From positions 1 to 37,325 of the forward strand of contig USMU01000009.1 of assembly GCA_900555925.1 (NCBI GenBank): a stretch of 37,325 bases of DNA, in the 5' to 3' direction. Below, piece after piece: positions 21,183 to 30,089 of this stretch (the stretch's first letter is position 1; every line of letters begins with the position of its first letter). Below the pieces are notes generated by a model. That model was not told where the DNA came from. It searched no databases and worked only from the letters and a program-made list of their open reading frames with translations. The translations under genes were made by a program, and so were the position numbers. The stretch comes from an uncultured Clostridium sp. (GTDB lineage: Bacteria > Bacillota > Clostridia > Christensenellales > Borkfalkiaceae).

Positions 21183-22700
21183 TTATTTGCCGATTCTTTT
21201 GAATACGGGAATTACCGTTATCGGCGTATCGATCGAATAGATGCCTTTACGGTATTTTTTTCCCGCCGCGTCTTCCCATATTCCGTCGGGAATAACCACC
21301 TGCCTCGTACTCATGCCTTTTTTCAACTGCGGAGCGACAAGAATATCTTCACCAAGCAAAAATTCGTCGTTCACCGTAGCATAACCGCTATGAGGATAAG
21401 CATATTCGAGATTTCTTATCATAGGCTCGCCGGAAGCGGCGCAACGCTTTGCCGTCTGTATGATATACTCCGCAAGATCGCTGTGCAACCCGACCGCATC
21501 GAGACAAATTTTCTGATTGTTTTCGGATAAAACTTTCCACGGCGCACGCGAAAACTGCATCATGGGGAACATTGCCGCCACCTGACAATAACGCACGAAC
21601 AATTCTTCGTCGAAAACAAATCCGTCGCGATGAAAATCCGGAACCATTCCGCCGCCGATCATATCGGGGCAAAGATATTGATAACCGCATAAACCCATCG
21701 CGATCCCGTCTGGAATCAAAGTGTTCAACCCGTCGTTATCCCAGGAATGATTTTTATCCCGAAGACGATTGACAACGGGAAGCCACCCCGCGTTAAATCC
21801 GGCGCGCAATTCGTTAAACGAATATTTCGCGCCGATTTCTGCCCATATTTTCGCCTGCGTCGAACGATCCGAACCGTCGGAAAATACAAAGTCGTCGTCA
21901 TAATATTCGGGGTCTGCGGCGTCGAATTTAAAACCGTCTATACCGAAATCGTCCATCAAAGCGGAAGCCTGCTTTTCAAACCACGCCGTTGCCGTCGGGT
22001 TCGTCAGATCAAGTACCGCACTGTATCCGTTCCACCAATGAGAAATCGCGGTCGTTCCGTCCGATTTTTTTACGAGCGCGCCGAGTTTTTCCAGCTCGCG
22101 GAAAACCGCCGTGTCGGGGCTGACAAACGGACAACACCACAACATGACCTTAAACCCGGACCGATGCAATTCATCTATCATTGCTTTCGGATCGGGAAAG
22201 GACGCCGCGTTGAAATTCCAGTCTCCGTATGCCCGACACCAGCAATCGTCGATCATTAAAACTCCTGCCGGATAACCGTGTGAAAGTATCCGATCGGCAT
22301 ATTCAAGCACTTTATCCTGCGTGCAATCCCATTCCATTTCTATCCACGTATTATATTGCGGACTCGAAAACATGATCTCGGGAGGAATCGTATTCTTCCC
22401 CGCAGGAGCGAATTTTTTACACATCGACGTGTATGCGCTTTTCAGCGTGTCGCCGTTGCGTTCCACAAAGATATCGTCCCCTTCGACTTCCATATGGTCG
22501 GAAAAGAACTCATATTTAAAAGGTTTTTCCGAATATATCGTTCTTCCTCTGTCCGACAATAAAAACGAGGACGCCTGATTTCCTGCGTGCCACACGCGCA
22601 GGTCGCGCGAAAATCCTGCGGAATACGGCATAAAAATGCCGTCGTTGACCGTTCCGCCGAAAAAACGTTCTTCTTCGAGATAATCGATTGTTAGTTTCAT
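21183..22700 (-). CDS. GH31-family glycosidase
   Basis: A glycoside hydrolase family 31 enzyme of 505 residues, cytoplasmic (no signal). WIEMEWDCTQDKVLEYADRI, then PAGVLMIDDCW and FKVMLWCCPFVSPD, is the N-terminal half of the barrel, in the style of the NET37-like branch. GIDGFKFDAAD carries the predicted nucleophile (Asp260 from the chosen start). HSWDNDGLNTLIPDGIAMGL provides the acid/base region, and QYLCPDMIGGG the loop that follows. GH31 members hydrolyse alpha-glucosides, alpha-xylosides or alpha-galactosides by retention. The start is ATG 22700, six bases after GAGG; a TTG at 22712 overlapping the upstream stop is less likely. It ends the carbohydrate operon, only about 40 bp from the element's oriT region, with no terminator of its own. 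Confidence 0.88.
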   Translation of the reverse strand: MKLTIDYLEEERFFGGTVNDGIFMPYSAGFSRDLRVWHAGNQASSFLLSDRGRTIYSEKPFKYEFFSDHMEVEGDDIFVERNGDTLKSAYTSMCKKFAPAGKNTIPPEIMFSSPQYNTWIEMEWDCTQDKVLEYADRILSHGYPAGVLMIDDCWCRAYGDWNFNAASFPDPKAMIDELHRSGFKVMLWCCPFVSPDTAVFRELEKLGALVKKSDGTTAISHWWNGYSAVLDLTNPTATAWFEKQASALMDDFGIDGFKFDAADPEYYDDDFVFSDGSDRSTQAKIWAEIGAKYSFNELRAGFNAGWLPVVNRLRDKNHSWDNDGLNTLIPDGIAMGLCGYQYLCPDMIGGGMVPDFHRDGFVFDEELFVRYCQVAAMFPMMQFSRAPWKVLSENNQKICLDAVGLHSDLAEYIIQTAKRCAASGEPMIRNLEYAYPHSGYATVNDEFLLGEDILVAPQLKKGMSTRQVVIPDGIWEDAAGKKYRKGIYSIDTPITVIPVFKRIGK

Positions 22701-22708
22701 ATTCTTCC

Positions 22709-24688
22709 TCAATACTGTGAAAACTGCTTCTCGTCAGGCAATTTTATTTCCACTTTTTCCTGTAACCTGATATCCGCGCTGCTTGCGCCGATCAATATCG
22801 TAAAAGTTCCGTTTTCCACATAAAATTCATTTAAAACGGGGCTGAAATAGGCAAAATCTCTTTCGGTAAGATTGAACCCGAACGTACACGTTTCGCCGAC
22901 TTCGAGGCGTTTTTTCCCGAAAGCGACAAGTTCTTTTCTCGGACGCGTTACCATACTCGCGTCAACGGAAATATACACCTGCACGATTTCCGCAGCCGCA
23001 TGCCGACCGACGTTTTGTACGGAAAAAGAGATATAATAATCCGTTTCGCCAAGTTTTTTCACCTGCATATCTCCGTATCGGAACGTTGTATACGACAGAC
23101 CGTAGCCGAACGGATAGGCAGGCGCAATCCCGTTGTATTCGTAATACTTATATCCGACGAGAACCCCCTCCGGATATCTTTCCGTATAGCCGTTGCCGCG
23201 CCGCTCTGCCGTAGCCGTATCTTCAAGGCATTTCGGAAAAGTTTCGGCAAGTTTTCCGCATGGCGAAACTCTCCCCGAAATCAGATCGGCCGCCGCTTCG
23301 TTTGCTCCTTCGCCGCAATACCCCATATAGAGGATTGCTTTTACCTTCCCTTCGAACGCGGAAACGTCGACGGCGGAGCCTGCGTAAATAACCACTATCA
23401 CATTCGGGTTTACCTGCGCGACGTCGAGAATAAGATCTTCCGCCGCGGGATTCAGTTTCAACGAAAAACGATCGGTTTCCTCTTTCTCCGTAAGCCACGT
23501 ATTTCCCACGCACACCACGGCGCAATCGTTTTTTGCCGCCGTTTCCACGGCGTAACGAATTCCGAACGGCGTGAGAAGATTATATCTGATCATATAACCT
23601 AAGGCAAAATCCACGTTAAAACCGAGCTGTTTCAGACAATCGCATAACGATTGAGCCGCCTTGGCGTTTACTCTGGACGACCCGCCTCCCTGAAATTCGG
23701 GATTTTCCGCAAAACCGCCGATCACGGCGATTCGCTTATCTCTGCATACGGGCAGGATATCGTCGTCGTTCTTCAGAAGTACGGCGCTTTCCTCGGCGGC
23801 GCGAACCGCAAGTTCATGTTTTTGTTCCTCCGTCATCGTAACTCTTCTCCGGGAAACCGCAGAACGATATTTTTCAGCAAGTTCGCGAAGTTTTCCGATG
23901 CTCCTGTCAAGATCGTCTTCGCCGATCAGTCCTTTTTCATACCAATCCGTAAGTTGTTTTTCGTAATCGGCACTATACGGCATCGCAAGATCGATGCCCG
24001 CTTTCAGCGACTTCGCGCGATGCTTTACAGCGCCCCAATCGGAAACGATTACCCCGTCAAAACCGAGTTCGTTGCGAAGAATATCGTTTAAAAGGTGCTT
24101 GTTTTCGGAAGCGTAAACGCCGTTTACGGGATTATAACTGCACATCACCGTCCAGGGCTTTGCATTCAACGCGATTTCAAACGCGCGGCAATACGTTTCG
24201 CGCAAAGTTCTCTCGTCCATTTCGCTGCTTTGAAAAAAACGATCGTATTCGCGATTGTTTGCCGCAAAATGTTTCAGCGACGTGCCTATTCCCTTGCTTT
24301 GAACGCCTTCGATATAAGCGGCTGCAAGTTTTCCCGCAAGAACTCCGTCCTCGGAAAAGTATTCGAAATTTCGCCCGCAAAGCGGCGTGCGCTTCAGATT
24401 CACGCCGGGACCGAGAATGATTGCCACGTCATGTTTTATGCAATCTTCGGCGATTGCCTGCCCTACGGCGTATACAAGCGACTCGTCGAAAGAATTGCCG
24501 AGCGCGGAAAGCGTAGGATAACAAACAGATTCCGCGGCAATCTGCTCGCCGTCTTTCTCTTCGGTTACAAAACGCAACCCGTGAGGACCGTCGGAAACTC
24601 TGAGCGACGGAAGTCCGCATACTTCCGCCGTAGACCAATTATCCCGCCCCGTTACCGCAATTATTTTTTCATTGATTGAATTTTTCAT
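22709..24688 (-). CDS. GH3-family beta-glycosidase
   Basis: This 659-residue cytoplasmic enzyme has the full three-part GH3 layout. The barrel includes LRVSDGPHGLR, LKHFAANNRE and FDGVIVSDWGA with the nucleophile Asp217. An alpha/beta sandwich follows (RIAVIGGFAENPEFQGGGSS; PNVIVVIYAGSAVDV). A C-terminal Fn3-like domain runs from AAEIVQVYISVDAS to the Tyr-rich end. GH3 enzymes release non-reducing beta-D-glucosyl, xylosyl or related residues. The start overlaps the end of the upstream GH37-like gene by 20 bases. The pairing of a beta-specific GH3 with an alpha-type GH31 suggests an oligosaccharide of mixed linkage. Confidence 0.92.
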   Translation of the reverse strand: MKNSINEKIIAVTGRDNWSTAEVCGLPSLRVSDGPHGLRFVTEEKDGEQIAAESVCYPTLSALGNSFDESLVYAVGQAIAEDCIKHDVAIILGPGVNLKRTPLCGRNFEYFSEDGVLAGKLAAAYIEGVQSKGIGTSLKHFAANNREYDRFFQSSEMDERTLRETYCRAFEIALNAKPWTVMCSYNPVNGVYASENKHLLNDILRNELGFDGVIVSDWGAVKHRAKSLKAGIDLAMPYSADYEKQLTDWYEKGLIGEDDLDRSIGKLRELAEKYRSAVSRRRVTMTEEQKHELAVRAAEESAVLLKNDDDILPVCRDKRIAVIGGFAENPEFQGGGSSRVNAKAAQSLCDCLKQLGFNVDFALGYMIRYNLLTPFGIRYAVETAAKNDCAVVCVGNTWLTEKEETDRFSLKLNPAAEDLILDVAQVNPNVIVVIYAGSAVDVSAFEGKVKAILYMGYCGEGANEAAADLISGRVSPCGKLAETFPKCLEDTATAERRGNGYTERYPEGVLVGYKYYEYNGIAPAYPFGYGLSYTTFRYGDMQVKKLGETDYYISFSVQNVGRHAAAEIVQVYISVDASMVTRPRKELVAFGKKRLEVGETCTFGFNLTERDFAYFSPVLNEFYVENGTFTILIGASSADIRLQEKVEIKLPDEKQFSQY

Positions 24689-25847
24689 AAATATCGTTAT
24701 AAACTCCTGCCGTCCAGCCTAACATCTCCGTTTCCGTATACTCGTTCGCCGTGGCTTTTCCGCCGTTTACCGCGTCGTATTTTTCCCACAGCTTTCCCGT
24801 ATTCGCAAAGCAATCTTCCACGGTAAAAAGATATTTCTTTCCTATCCGCTCGGCTTCTTCAGGCGCGCCGACTGCTTTAAGCGCGTTAAACGCGAACCAT
24901 ACAAGCGGAGCCCACATGTTAGGATATCCCCATTGCCCGGCGAAATTCTCGTCTGTTTTTTCGCAAGCCGCAATACCGTAAGGATATTCCAATTTTTTCA
25001 GAATCCGCAATAAAACGACTTTATCGTTACTTATCTCCGCCCAGAACGGAAGCATGTCCGCAACGGACGTAACGCAACCGAATTGTCCTCCGGGAACGGC
25101 GTCGGTAAGTTTTTGCCCGTCGAAACAAAAACGATACATCGTTTCTTTCCGTCTTTCGGCGGCGGCAATATATCCGGCACGTTTTGCTTTTTCGCCGTAC
25201 CTTGCAAGCGTCGTTTCGTAACGGTATAACAGGCTGTTAAGATCGACGGCGGCGAATTCGCTGCAACGGAAATCGAATCTCGGTGAAAAATCCCACCCCG
25301 ATTCGCATTCGGCAAGAATATTATTTCCTATTGTTTCTCTGTCGGCGTTTTCGAATTTACGTTTCAACCGCACTTCGGCTTCGTCCGCCATAAATATTTT
25401 CGTCTTAGCGTCTGCGGAATTGCCGTAATGATTCAAACCGCACGGTAAAACGCGTTCTTTCATCCAGTAATCGTATTCTCGTTCCATAGCGGATAAAAGA
25501 ATCGCGGCATTTTCGCCGTCGATATACGGAAGCAGATCGCAGACCATAATGCCGAACACGGGCGGCTGCGTACGATTGAGCATTCCCGTCACCGCGGCGT
25601 TGGGCATATACCCGTACTTTTGTATCAAGAACGCCATATCGAGAGCATTACGGAGCGCGTCTTCGATTTTTCCGTCGGCTATCAGCCCTTTATTGATAAA
25701 ACAAGTATCCCAATAATAAAACTCGTCGAAAATTCCTTCCGCACAAGGCGAATTATAAGGATACGGCAACGGAATTCCGTCGGCACGGTGTCCTTTTTTT
25801 CTTAAACTTTTTTCCCAACTATTGCGAATATATTCACGAACCGTCAT
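24669..25847 (-). CDS. GH37/GH63-type (alpha/alpha)6-barrel glycosidase, trehalase-like
   Basis: The protein has 392 residues. FDEFYYWDTCFINKGLIADG matches the trehalase segment with Tyr-x-Trp-Asp. MPNAAVTGMLNRTQPPVFG matches the Pro-Asn...Arg-Ser-Gln-Pro-Pro segment. FAGQWGYPNMWAPLVWFAFN matches the second trehalase signature (Gln-Trp-Asp-x-Pro-x-Gly-Trp-x-Pro), and YTETEMLGWTAGV matches the family end. There is no signal peptide. It is shorter than most GH37 enzymes (about 500) and lacks the exact Asp and Gly of the second signature, so specificity for trehalose is not assured; GH63-like alpha-glucosidase or mannosidase activity is an alternative. It is the first gene after an attenuator-like hairpin and leads the enzyme block. 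Confidence 0.78.
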   Translation of the reverse strand: MTVREYIRNSWEKSLRKKGHRADGIPLPYPYNSPCAEGIFDEFYYWDTCFINKGLIADGKIEDALRNALDMAFLIQKYGYMPNAAVTGMLNRTQPPVFGIMVCDLLPYIDGENAAILLSAMEREYDYWMKERVLPCGLNHYGNSADAKTKIFMADEAEVRLKRKFENADRETIGNNILAECESGWDFSPRFDFRCSEFAAVDLNSLLYRYETTLARYGEKAKRAGYIAAAERRKETMYRFCFDGQKLTDAVPGGQFGCVTSVADMLPFWAEISNDKVVLLRILKKLEYPYGIAACEKTDENFAGQWGYPNMWAPLVWFAFNALKAVGAPEEAERIGKKYLFTVEDCFANTGKLWEKYDAVNGGKATANEYTETEMLGWTAGVYNDIYEKFNQ

Positions 25848-25858
25848 AGTATCTCCCG

Positions 25859-25900
25859 AAAAACGGCGGACTTAGCATATCGTTAAGCCCGCCGCCGTTA
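25859..25900 (-). terminator. Attenuator-like hairpin between transporter and enzyme genes
   Basis: On the minus strand AACGGCGG plus a bulge and GCTTA pair with TAAGTCCGCCGTT, followed by five T. The stem is long and GC-rich, and the next gene starts only 12 bases later. Partial termination would make less enzyme mRNA than transporter mRNA, a common arrangement. Confidence 0.65.
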
Positions 25901-25910
25901 TCATTTGATC

Positions 25911-27428
25911 TCAGAAAAGCGAAACGTCTGTTATTTCGATCTCGAACACTTCTCCCGCAGTAGCGTATTTATTCAGGAAAAGCATAACCGAACCGTAGGA
26001 AGAGGCAAGTTTTGTGCTTTCTACGTCTATAGTCAGTTCGGCTACCCCGTCACTATCAAACGTGAGATCCTCTCCGTAAATCATTCCGGACGCTCCGTCT
26101 ACCTGGAAACGTACTTTTTCAAGATTTCCGCTGACAAGGCGCACCTTAATGTGCAACTTGGTTGCTTCTATGGTAGCGGTATCGAAGTTAAAGAGATACG
26201 TACTCCACTCATCGGTAGCCGCGGCGGTAAACCCGATCTTTACGGATTTATCATCGTTTATCGTTGCGGTATAAAAATCTTTCGTGGCATTCCATTGGTT
26301 ATTGCCCTGTCCCGTTATCCCGCGGAAGGTTGCCGCTTCTTCCTGCGAATCTGCCGCAACGGTGAACGTAAACTCATTCCATTCGGAAACGCCCGCGCTG
26401 TTTTTACTGCGAATTTTTGCGAGATGCGTGCCTTCCGCAAACGCTTTTTCTTCTGTGGGTTTATACGCACGGCACATCATCGGAGCGTCGCCCGAAGGAC
26501 GCGTACGTTGCATAAGATCGGTAATCGCGCTTCCGTCTACTTCCAGTTCGTATTCCGAAGCCGCGAAAACACGTTCCCAATAAACGACGCCTTCTTTCAC
26601 TTCGGCATAACCCGGCGCTTCGGGAGCCTGTTTTTCACCGGCTACCATGGCGATCTTAGTGAACTTAATTTCGGTTTCCCCTTTTGTCTCGTCGGTCGTG
26701 CCTTCCAACGGACAAGGATTATTCAATTCGAGGTATATGGCTTTCCAGCTTCCCTCTCCGTCGAGATCCACATCGGTGGTATTCAGACGAACCGAGTTTT
26801 TCCCCGGTTGAACGGCATAACGCTGATACTGTTTGAAGCTGCTCTCGCCGCCGAATTCAAACTGCATGACGGGCAAACTTCCTTTCGTTACTTCGAAATC
26901 GAGCTCGAAACTCGTTGCCTCCATGGTCGCGTCATACCAAAGGACAAGGCTTGTCCAGGCGTTCGTCATTTTGCTTCTGTCGTAAGATACCACAAATGCA
27001 TTGTCGTCGCTTCCGTTCACAACGTAATTGATTTCTCCGTTATAAGTGTTGTTCTCGATTTTATTGATTCCCGATACGACGTTTTTGCTGAGACGATAAC
27101 CGGAAACCACAACGACGCATTCGCTTTCAAATTTCCCGTCTTTCGTAGACGCGGTTATCTTGCACGTACCTTCGTTTACACCAGTTACGTTACCGTTTTC
27201 GTCTACGGTAGCCACGCCCGGATCACTTGTTTTCCAGTCCACTTCGGCACTGCTTGCCGAAAGTTTTTCGCTTCTGCCCGCATCCAGGCTAAGGTTCTCT
27301 TTATCGAGCGTGATCGATGAAGAAGTTCCCGGAATCTTCTTGCGTCCTCTGCATCCGACAGCAAAGACCGACGTTACCAATAGTGTGAGCGTCATTGCGA
27401 GCGCTAAAAATTTGCCTTTTTTGTTCAT
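25911..27428 (-). CDS. BIG2-domain lipoprotein with carbohydrate-binding-like modules
   Basis: The 505-residue lipoprotein has a signal and lipobox ending VGC at about residue 26. A bacterial Ig-like (BIG2) domain follows at about 35-115: LDKENLSLDAGRSEKL, then VDWKTSDPGVATVDENGNVT and GVNEGTCKITAST. Two beta-sandwich modules come next with similar phrases (SYDRSKMTNAWTSLVLWYD; EWSTYLFNFDTATIEATKL), suggesting an internal duplication, separated by an Fn3-like segment beginning APGYAEVKEGVVYWERV. The repeats look like carbohydrate-binding modules. Located right after the transport genes, it probably presents the glycan to the transporter. GGAGG precedes the ATG. Confidence 0.72.
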   Translation of the reverse strand: MNKKGKFLALAMTLTLLVTSVFAVGCRGRKKIPGTSSSITLDKENLSLDAGRSEKLSASSAEVDWKTSDPGVATVDENGNVTGVNEGTCKITASTKDGKFESECVVVVSGYRLSKNVVSGINKIENNTYNGEINYVVNGSDDNAFVVSYDRSKMTNAWTSLVLWYDATMEATSFELDFEVTKGSLPVMQFEFGGESSFKQYQRYAVQPGKNSVRLNTTDVDLDGEGSWKAIYLELNNPCPLEGTTDETKGETEIKFTKIAMVAGEKQAPEAPGYAEVKEGVVYWERVFAASEYELEVDGSAITDLMQRTRPSGDAPMMCRAYKPTEEKAFAEGTHLAKIRSKNSAGVSEWNEFTFTVAADSQEEAATFRGITGQGNNQWNATKDFYTATINDDKSVKIGFTAAATDEWSTYLFNFDTATIEATKLHIKVRLVSGNLEKVRFQVDGASGMIYGEDLTFDSDGVAELTIDVESTKLASSYGSVMLFLNKYATAGEVFEIEITDVSLF

Positions 27429-27466
27429 CTTGGTTTTCCTCCAAATATATATATTTAATTAAGGCC

Positions 27467-29176
27467 TCATTGATTAAACGGAAAATCTTTAAAGATCTCC
27501 TCATAGATTACAGACGGAACATTCGTCATGTACAAACGTTTCCAGTCTTTCGTGATCGTGCGGAATTGTCCGACGCAAACGTCTTTATTGCTGTTCCAGT
27601 CGGGCGTCCACTGCAAACCCTTTTCACGCCACCAGTCCGCTCCGATATTCGCTACGTATTTCGCTTCGTCGATATCGGAAGGTTGCGACGCGTCCCATAC
27701 GCACAGTCTTATATCCATCTCAGACAAAATATACAACGTTTCGTTGTTTTTTACGCTGCCGTCCGCGTTAAGAAGTCCCATCTCAACCAGATCGATCTGA
27801 CTTCCGAACGGGTGATAGTTATAACCGAGCGTAGCATAATCGAGTTTGATTCTGGTACGTTTTTCTTCGGCATAATTGATACTGTTTGACAGAAAGTTTT
27901 TATGCGCGTCGTTTCCGAAGTTTTCATCGTAAAACGATCCTTTCGGATTGGCATGTTCAAGCAAAACCCAACCGGAAGATTTCGTATACGCCCATATTTT
28001 CATGTTCTGAAATTCGATACCCGTATTGGAAACGGGATTTTGTCCGTTCTGAAGATATATCGTAGACCAGATTCCCACGCCCTTCCAGCCGAGCGGTTTG
28101 TTGCCGTTACCGGAACCCGCCCTCGGGTGATATTTCCAGTCGTTGGTATCGGCGCAGGACGGTACGGCTTCGTGATACGCGCTGTCTACGGAATGTTTCG
28201 GCGTGTATGCCGAGTCGTCCTTAGCGATTTTTTCATCGCTTAACCGCTCGAAATCCTGCGGATTATCCGATAAATACTTGACGTTTTCTGCGGACAAGTC
28301 GCAAATGAAAGCATCGTCTTTTGCCGAAAGATATTTCGTCGTTCCGGTTTCGAATCCGTTTTTCGCCATATCGCGTATCGTATTCATCGCCTCGACGTAG
28401 TTTTTTTCGATTCCGCCGCGAACCGTTTCCAACGTGGCGTCGTCTTTTGATTCTTTCGCCGCTTTTTTCAGATTTACACCGCCGAAATATATCGTTCCGC
28501 CGTTTTTCTTTGCCGCGTCCATACTGCCGAGCGCGCTCCGCCCGCTTGTATCGAAAATCGCCGTTACTCCGTTCTGATATGCCGAAGAAGCATAATCTTC
28601 GGCTTTTACCACGTTCGTTTGCTCTTCGATGTACTTTACGCTTACCGAAGCGTTGCCGACGCCTTGCAAAAAGCCGTACAACACACGATTATCGAAACCG
28701 TTTTCATATACGGAAACATATCCCGCTTTTTTTGCGCCGCTTTCCGCAATCGCCCGTCCGCCGAGATATCCGTATTCCTCGGGTTGAAATTCCAACGCGC
28801 ACACGTTCTCTCTGACTTCGCGAAGAGCCGCGTCCAAAACGATAAAATTCATTCCTTTGAAACTTTTCACATAACCGGACAACCCGTTATATGCGTCTCT
28901 CCCCACGATGGCAACCGTTTCGATTCCACCCTTTGCTATTTCTTCCTCCACCGCACGGCGATAATTATCTGCGTTTTTTCCGAGTTCAAGCGTTTTGAAT
29001 CCGCATTTTGCCTCGTCTTTGGCGGCAGCATATACGCCGCCGCCGAATTCGTCGTTGCTATCGCCCGCATAACAAAGCAAAACTTTTGCGTCCGCTTCGT
29101 TTTTCGGTGAGCAGGAACATACGGAACCTACAAGAATCAACGATAACGCCGCCGCTACAAATTTGGTTATTTTCAT
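27467..29176 (-). CDS. BMP-like periplasmic-binding lipoprotein fused to an unknown C-terminal domain
   Basis: The 569-residue lipoprotein has a lipobox (VCSC at about residue 22). Residues about 30-300 match the basic-membrane-protein/PnrA-like type I binding fold: KVLLCYAGDSNDEFGGGVYA, ETVAIVGRDAYNGLSGYV, EPEEYGYLGGRAIA with Gln in place of the first Glu, and AGYVSVYENG. Members usually bind purine nucleosides. Residues about 340-569 form a second domain that is Trp/Tyr-rich (GWKGVGIWSTIYLQNG; SGWVLLEHANPKGSFYDENF; ADWWREKGLQWTPDW). I do not recognise it; it might be a carbohydrate-binding or enzymatic module. The fusion is unusual and continuous, with no frame break. The gene lies between permease and BIG2 lipoprotein. 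Confidence 0.72.
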   Translation of the reverse strand: MKITKFVAAALSLILVGSVCSCSPKNEADAKVLLCYAGDSNDEFGGGVYAAAKDEAKCGFKTLELGKNADNYRRAVEEEIAKGGIETVAIVGRDAYNGLSGYVKSFKGMNFIVLDAALREVRENVCALEFQPEEYGYLGGRAIAESGAKKAGYVSVYENGFDNRVLYGFLQGVGNASVSVKYIEEQTNVVKAEDYASSAYQNGVTAIFDTSGRSALGSMDAAKKNGGTIYFGGVNLKKAAKESKDDATLETVRGGIEKNYVEAMNTIRDMAKNGFETGTTKYLSAKDDAFICDLSAENVKYLSDNPQDFERLSDEKIAKDDSAYTPKHSVDSAYHEAVPSCADTNDWKYHPRAGSGNGNKPLGWKGVGIWSTIYLQNGQNPVSNTGIEFQNMKIWAYTKSSGWVLLEHANPKGSFYDENFGNDAHKNFLSNSINYAEEKRTRIKLDYATLGYNYHPFGSQIDLVEMGLLNADGSVKNNETLYILSEMDIRLCVWDASQPSDIDEAKYVANIGADWWREKGLQWTPDWNSNKDVCVGQFRTITKDWKRLYMTNVPSVIYEEIFKDFPFNQ

Positions 29177-29178
29177 GT

Positions 29179-30078
29179 TTACCCCTTTACACTTCCCACA
29201 GTAATCCCTTTTACGAAATAACGCTGCAAAAACGGGAATACGAGCGCGATCGGCAATACTCCCAGGAATATCTGCGCCGCCTGCAAATTTTTTCCTCCGA
29301 TATTTTTCAAGGCTTCCAACTGTTCGGGCGTAAGCGTAAATCCCGATTGCTTCGTAGGATCGCTTGAAACGATCATCGTATACAAATAAGACTGCAACGG
29401 ATACAAAGAAGGATCGTTCATAAACATGATTCCGTCAAACCAACTGTTCCATTGCCCCACCGCCGTAAATAAAACAATTGTAGCGATTGAAGGCATAGAA
29501 AGCGGAATATATATTTTAAACAAAATGGTAAATTGCCCCGCTCTGTCTAATAAAGCCGCCTCTTCGATATCTCGCGGAATGCCTCTGAAAAAATTCATCA
29601 GCATCAGCACAAACCAGACGTCGCATGCCCCCGGCAAAACGTAAATCAAAAAACTGTTCAGCAATCCGAGTTGTTTATACAGGAAATACGTAGCAAACAA
29701 TCCGCCGCTCAAAAACATGGTAACCAGAAAAAACCACGTAAATCCGGTTCTTCCTTTGAATCTTCCGTCCGTTTTCGACAGCGGATATGCCGTAAGCACC
29801 ACTACGATAAGCGAAGCCGACGTACCGAATATCACTCTCATCACACTGATCGCGAGCGACGTAAAGAATTCATTTTTCTGCAGAAGGTACTTGTAAGCCT
29901 GCAATGTGAACCCTTTCGGCAGAAGAAACACCACGCCTTTGCTTGTAAATTCATCGGATGAAAACGACATCGCGAGAAGATGAATGAACGGAAGAATACA
30001 AATCAACGCCAATAAGGTAAGCACCGTATAGTTTATAATTTCGAAAGCGATTCTTCCTTTACTTTTTTTGATTTTCAT
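29179..30078 (-). CDS. LplC/YtcP-like carbohydrate ABC permease
   Basis: The 299-residue inner-membrane protein has six predicted transmembrane helices, starting with NYTVLTLLALICILPFIHLL. The EAA loop that docks the ATPase is IEEAALLDRAGQFTILFKIY followed by IPLSMP. The C-terminus FPFLQRYFVKGITVGSVKG is the usual ending of this permease type. It pairs with the permease encoded immediately upstream to import an oligosaccharide delivered by the solute-binding protein. No ATPase gene is in the window; related Bacillota systems use a shared MsmX-type ATPase. Confidence 0.92.
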   Translation of the reverse strand: MKIKKSKGRIAFEIINYTVLTLLALICILPFIHLLAMSFSSDEFTSKGVVFLLPKGFTLQAYKYLLQKNEFFTSLAISVMRVIFGTSASLIVVVLTAYPLSKTDGRFKGRTGFTWFFLVTMFLSGGLFATYFLYKQLGLLNSFLIYVLPGACDVWFVLMLMNFFRGIPRDIEEAALLDRAGQFTILFKIYIPLSMPSIATIVLFTAVGQWNSWFDGIMFMNDPSLYPLQSYLYTMIVSSDPTKQSGFTLTPEQLEALKNIGGKNLQAAQIFLGVLPIALVFPFLQRYFVKGITVGSVKG

Positions 30079-30089
30079 CTCACGCCACC

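Noticed and set aside
25905..27320. Plus-strand frame of 471 codons opposite the BIG2 lipoprotein
   Set aside because: A long antisense shadow in a low-stop codon context; the minus-strand gene has a lipobox, an Ig-like domain and a ribosome site.
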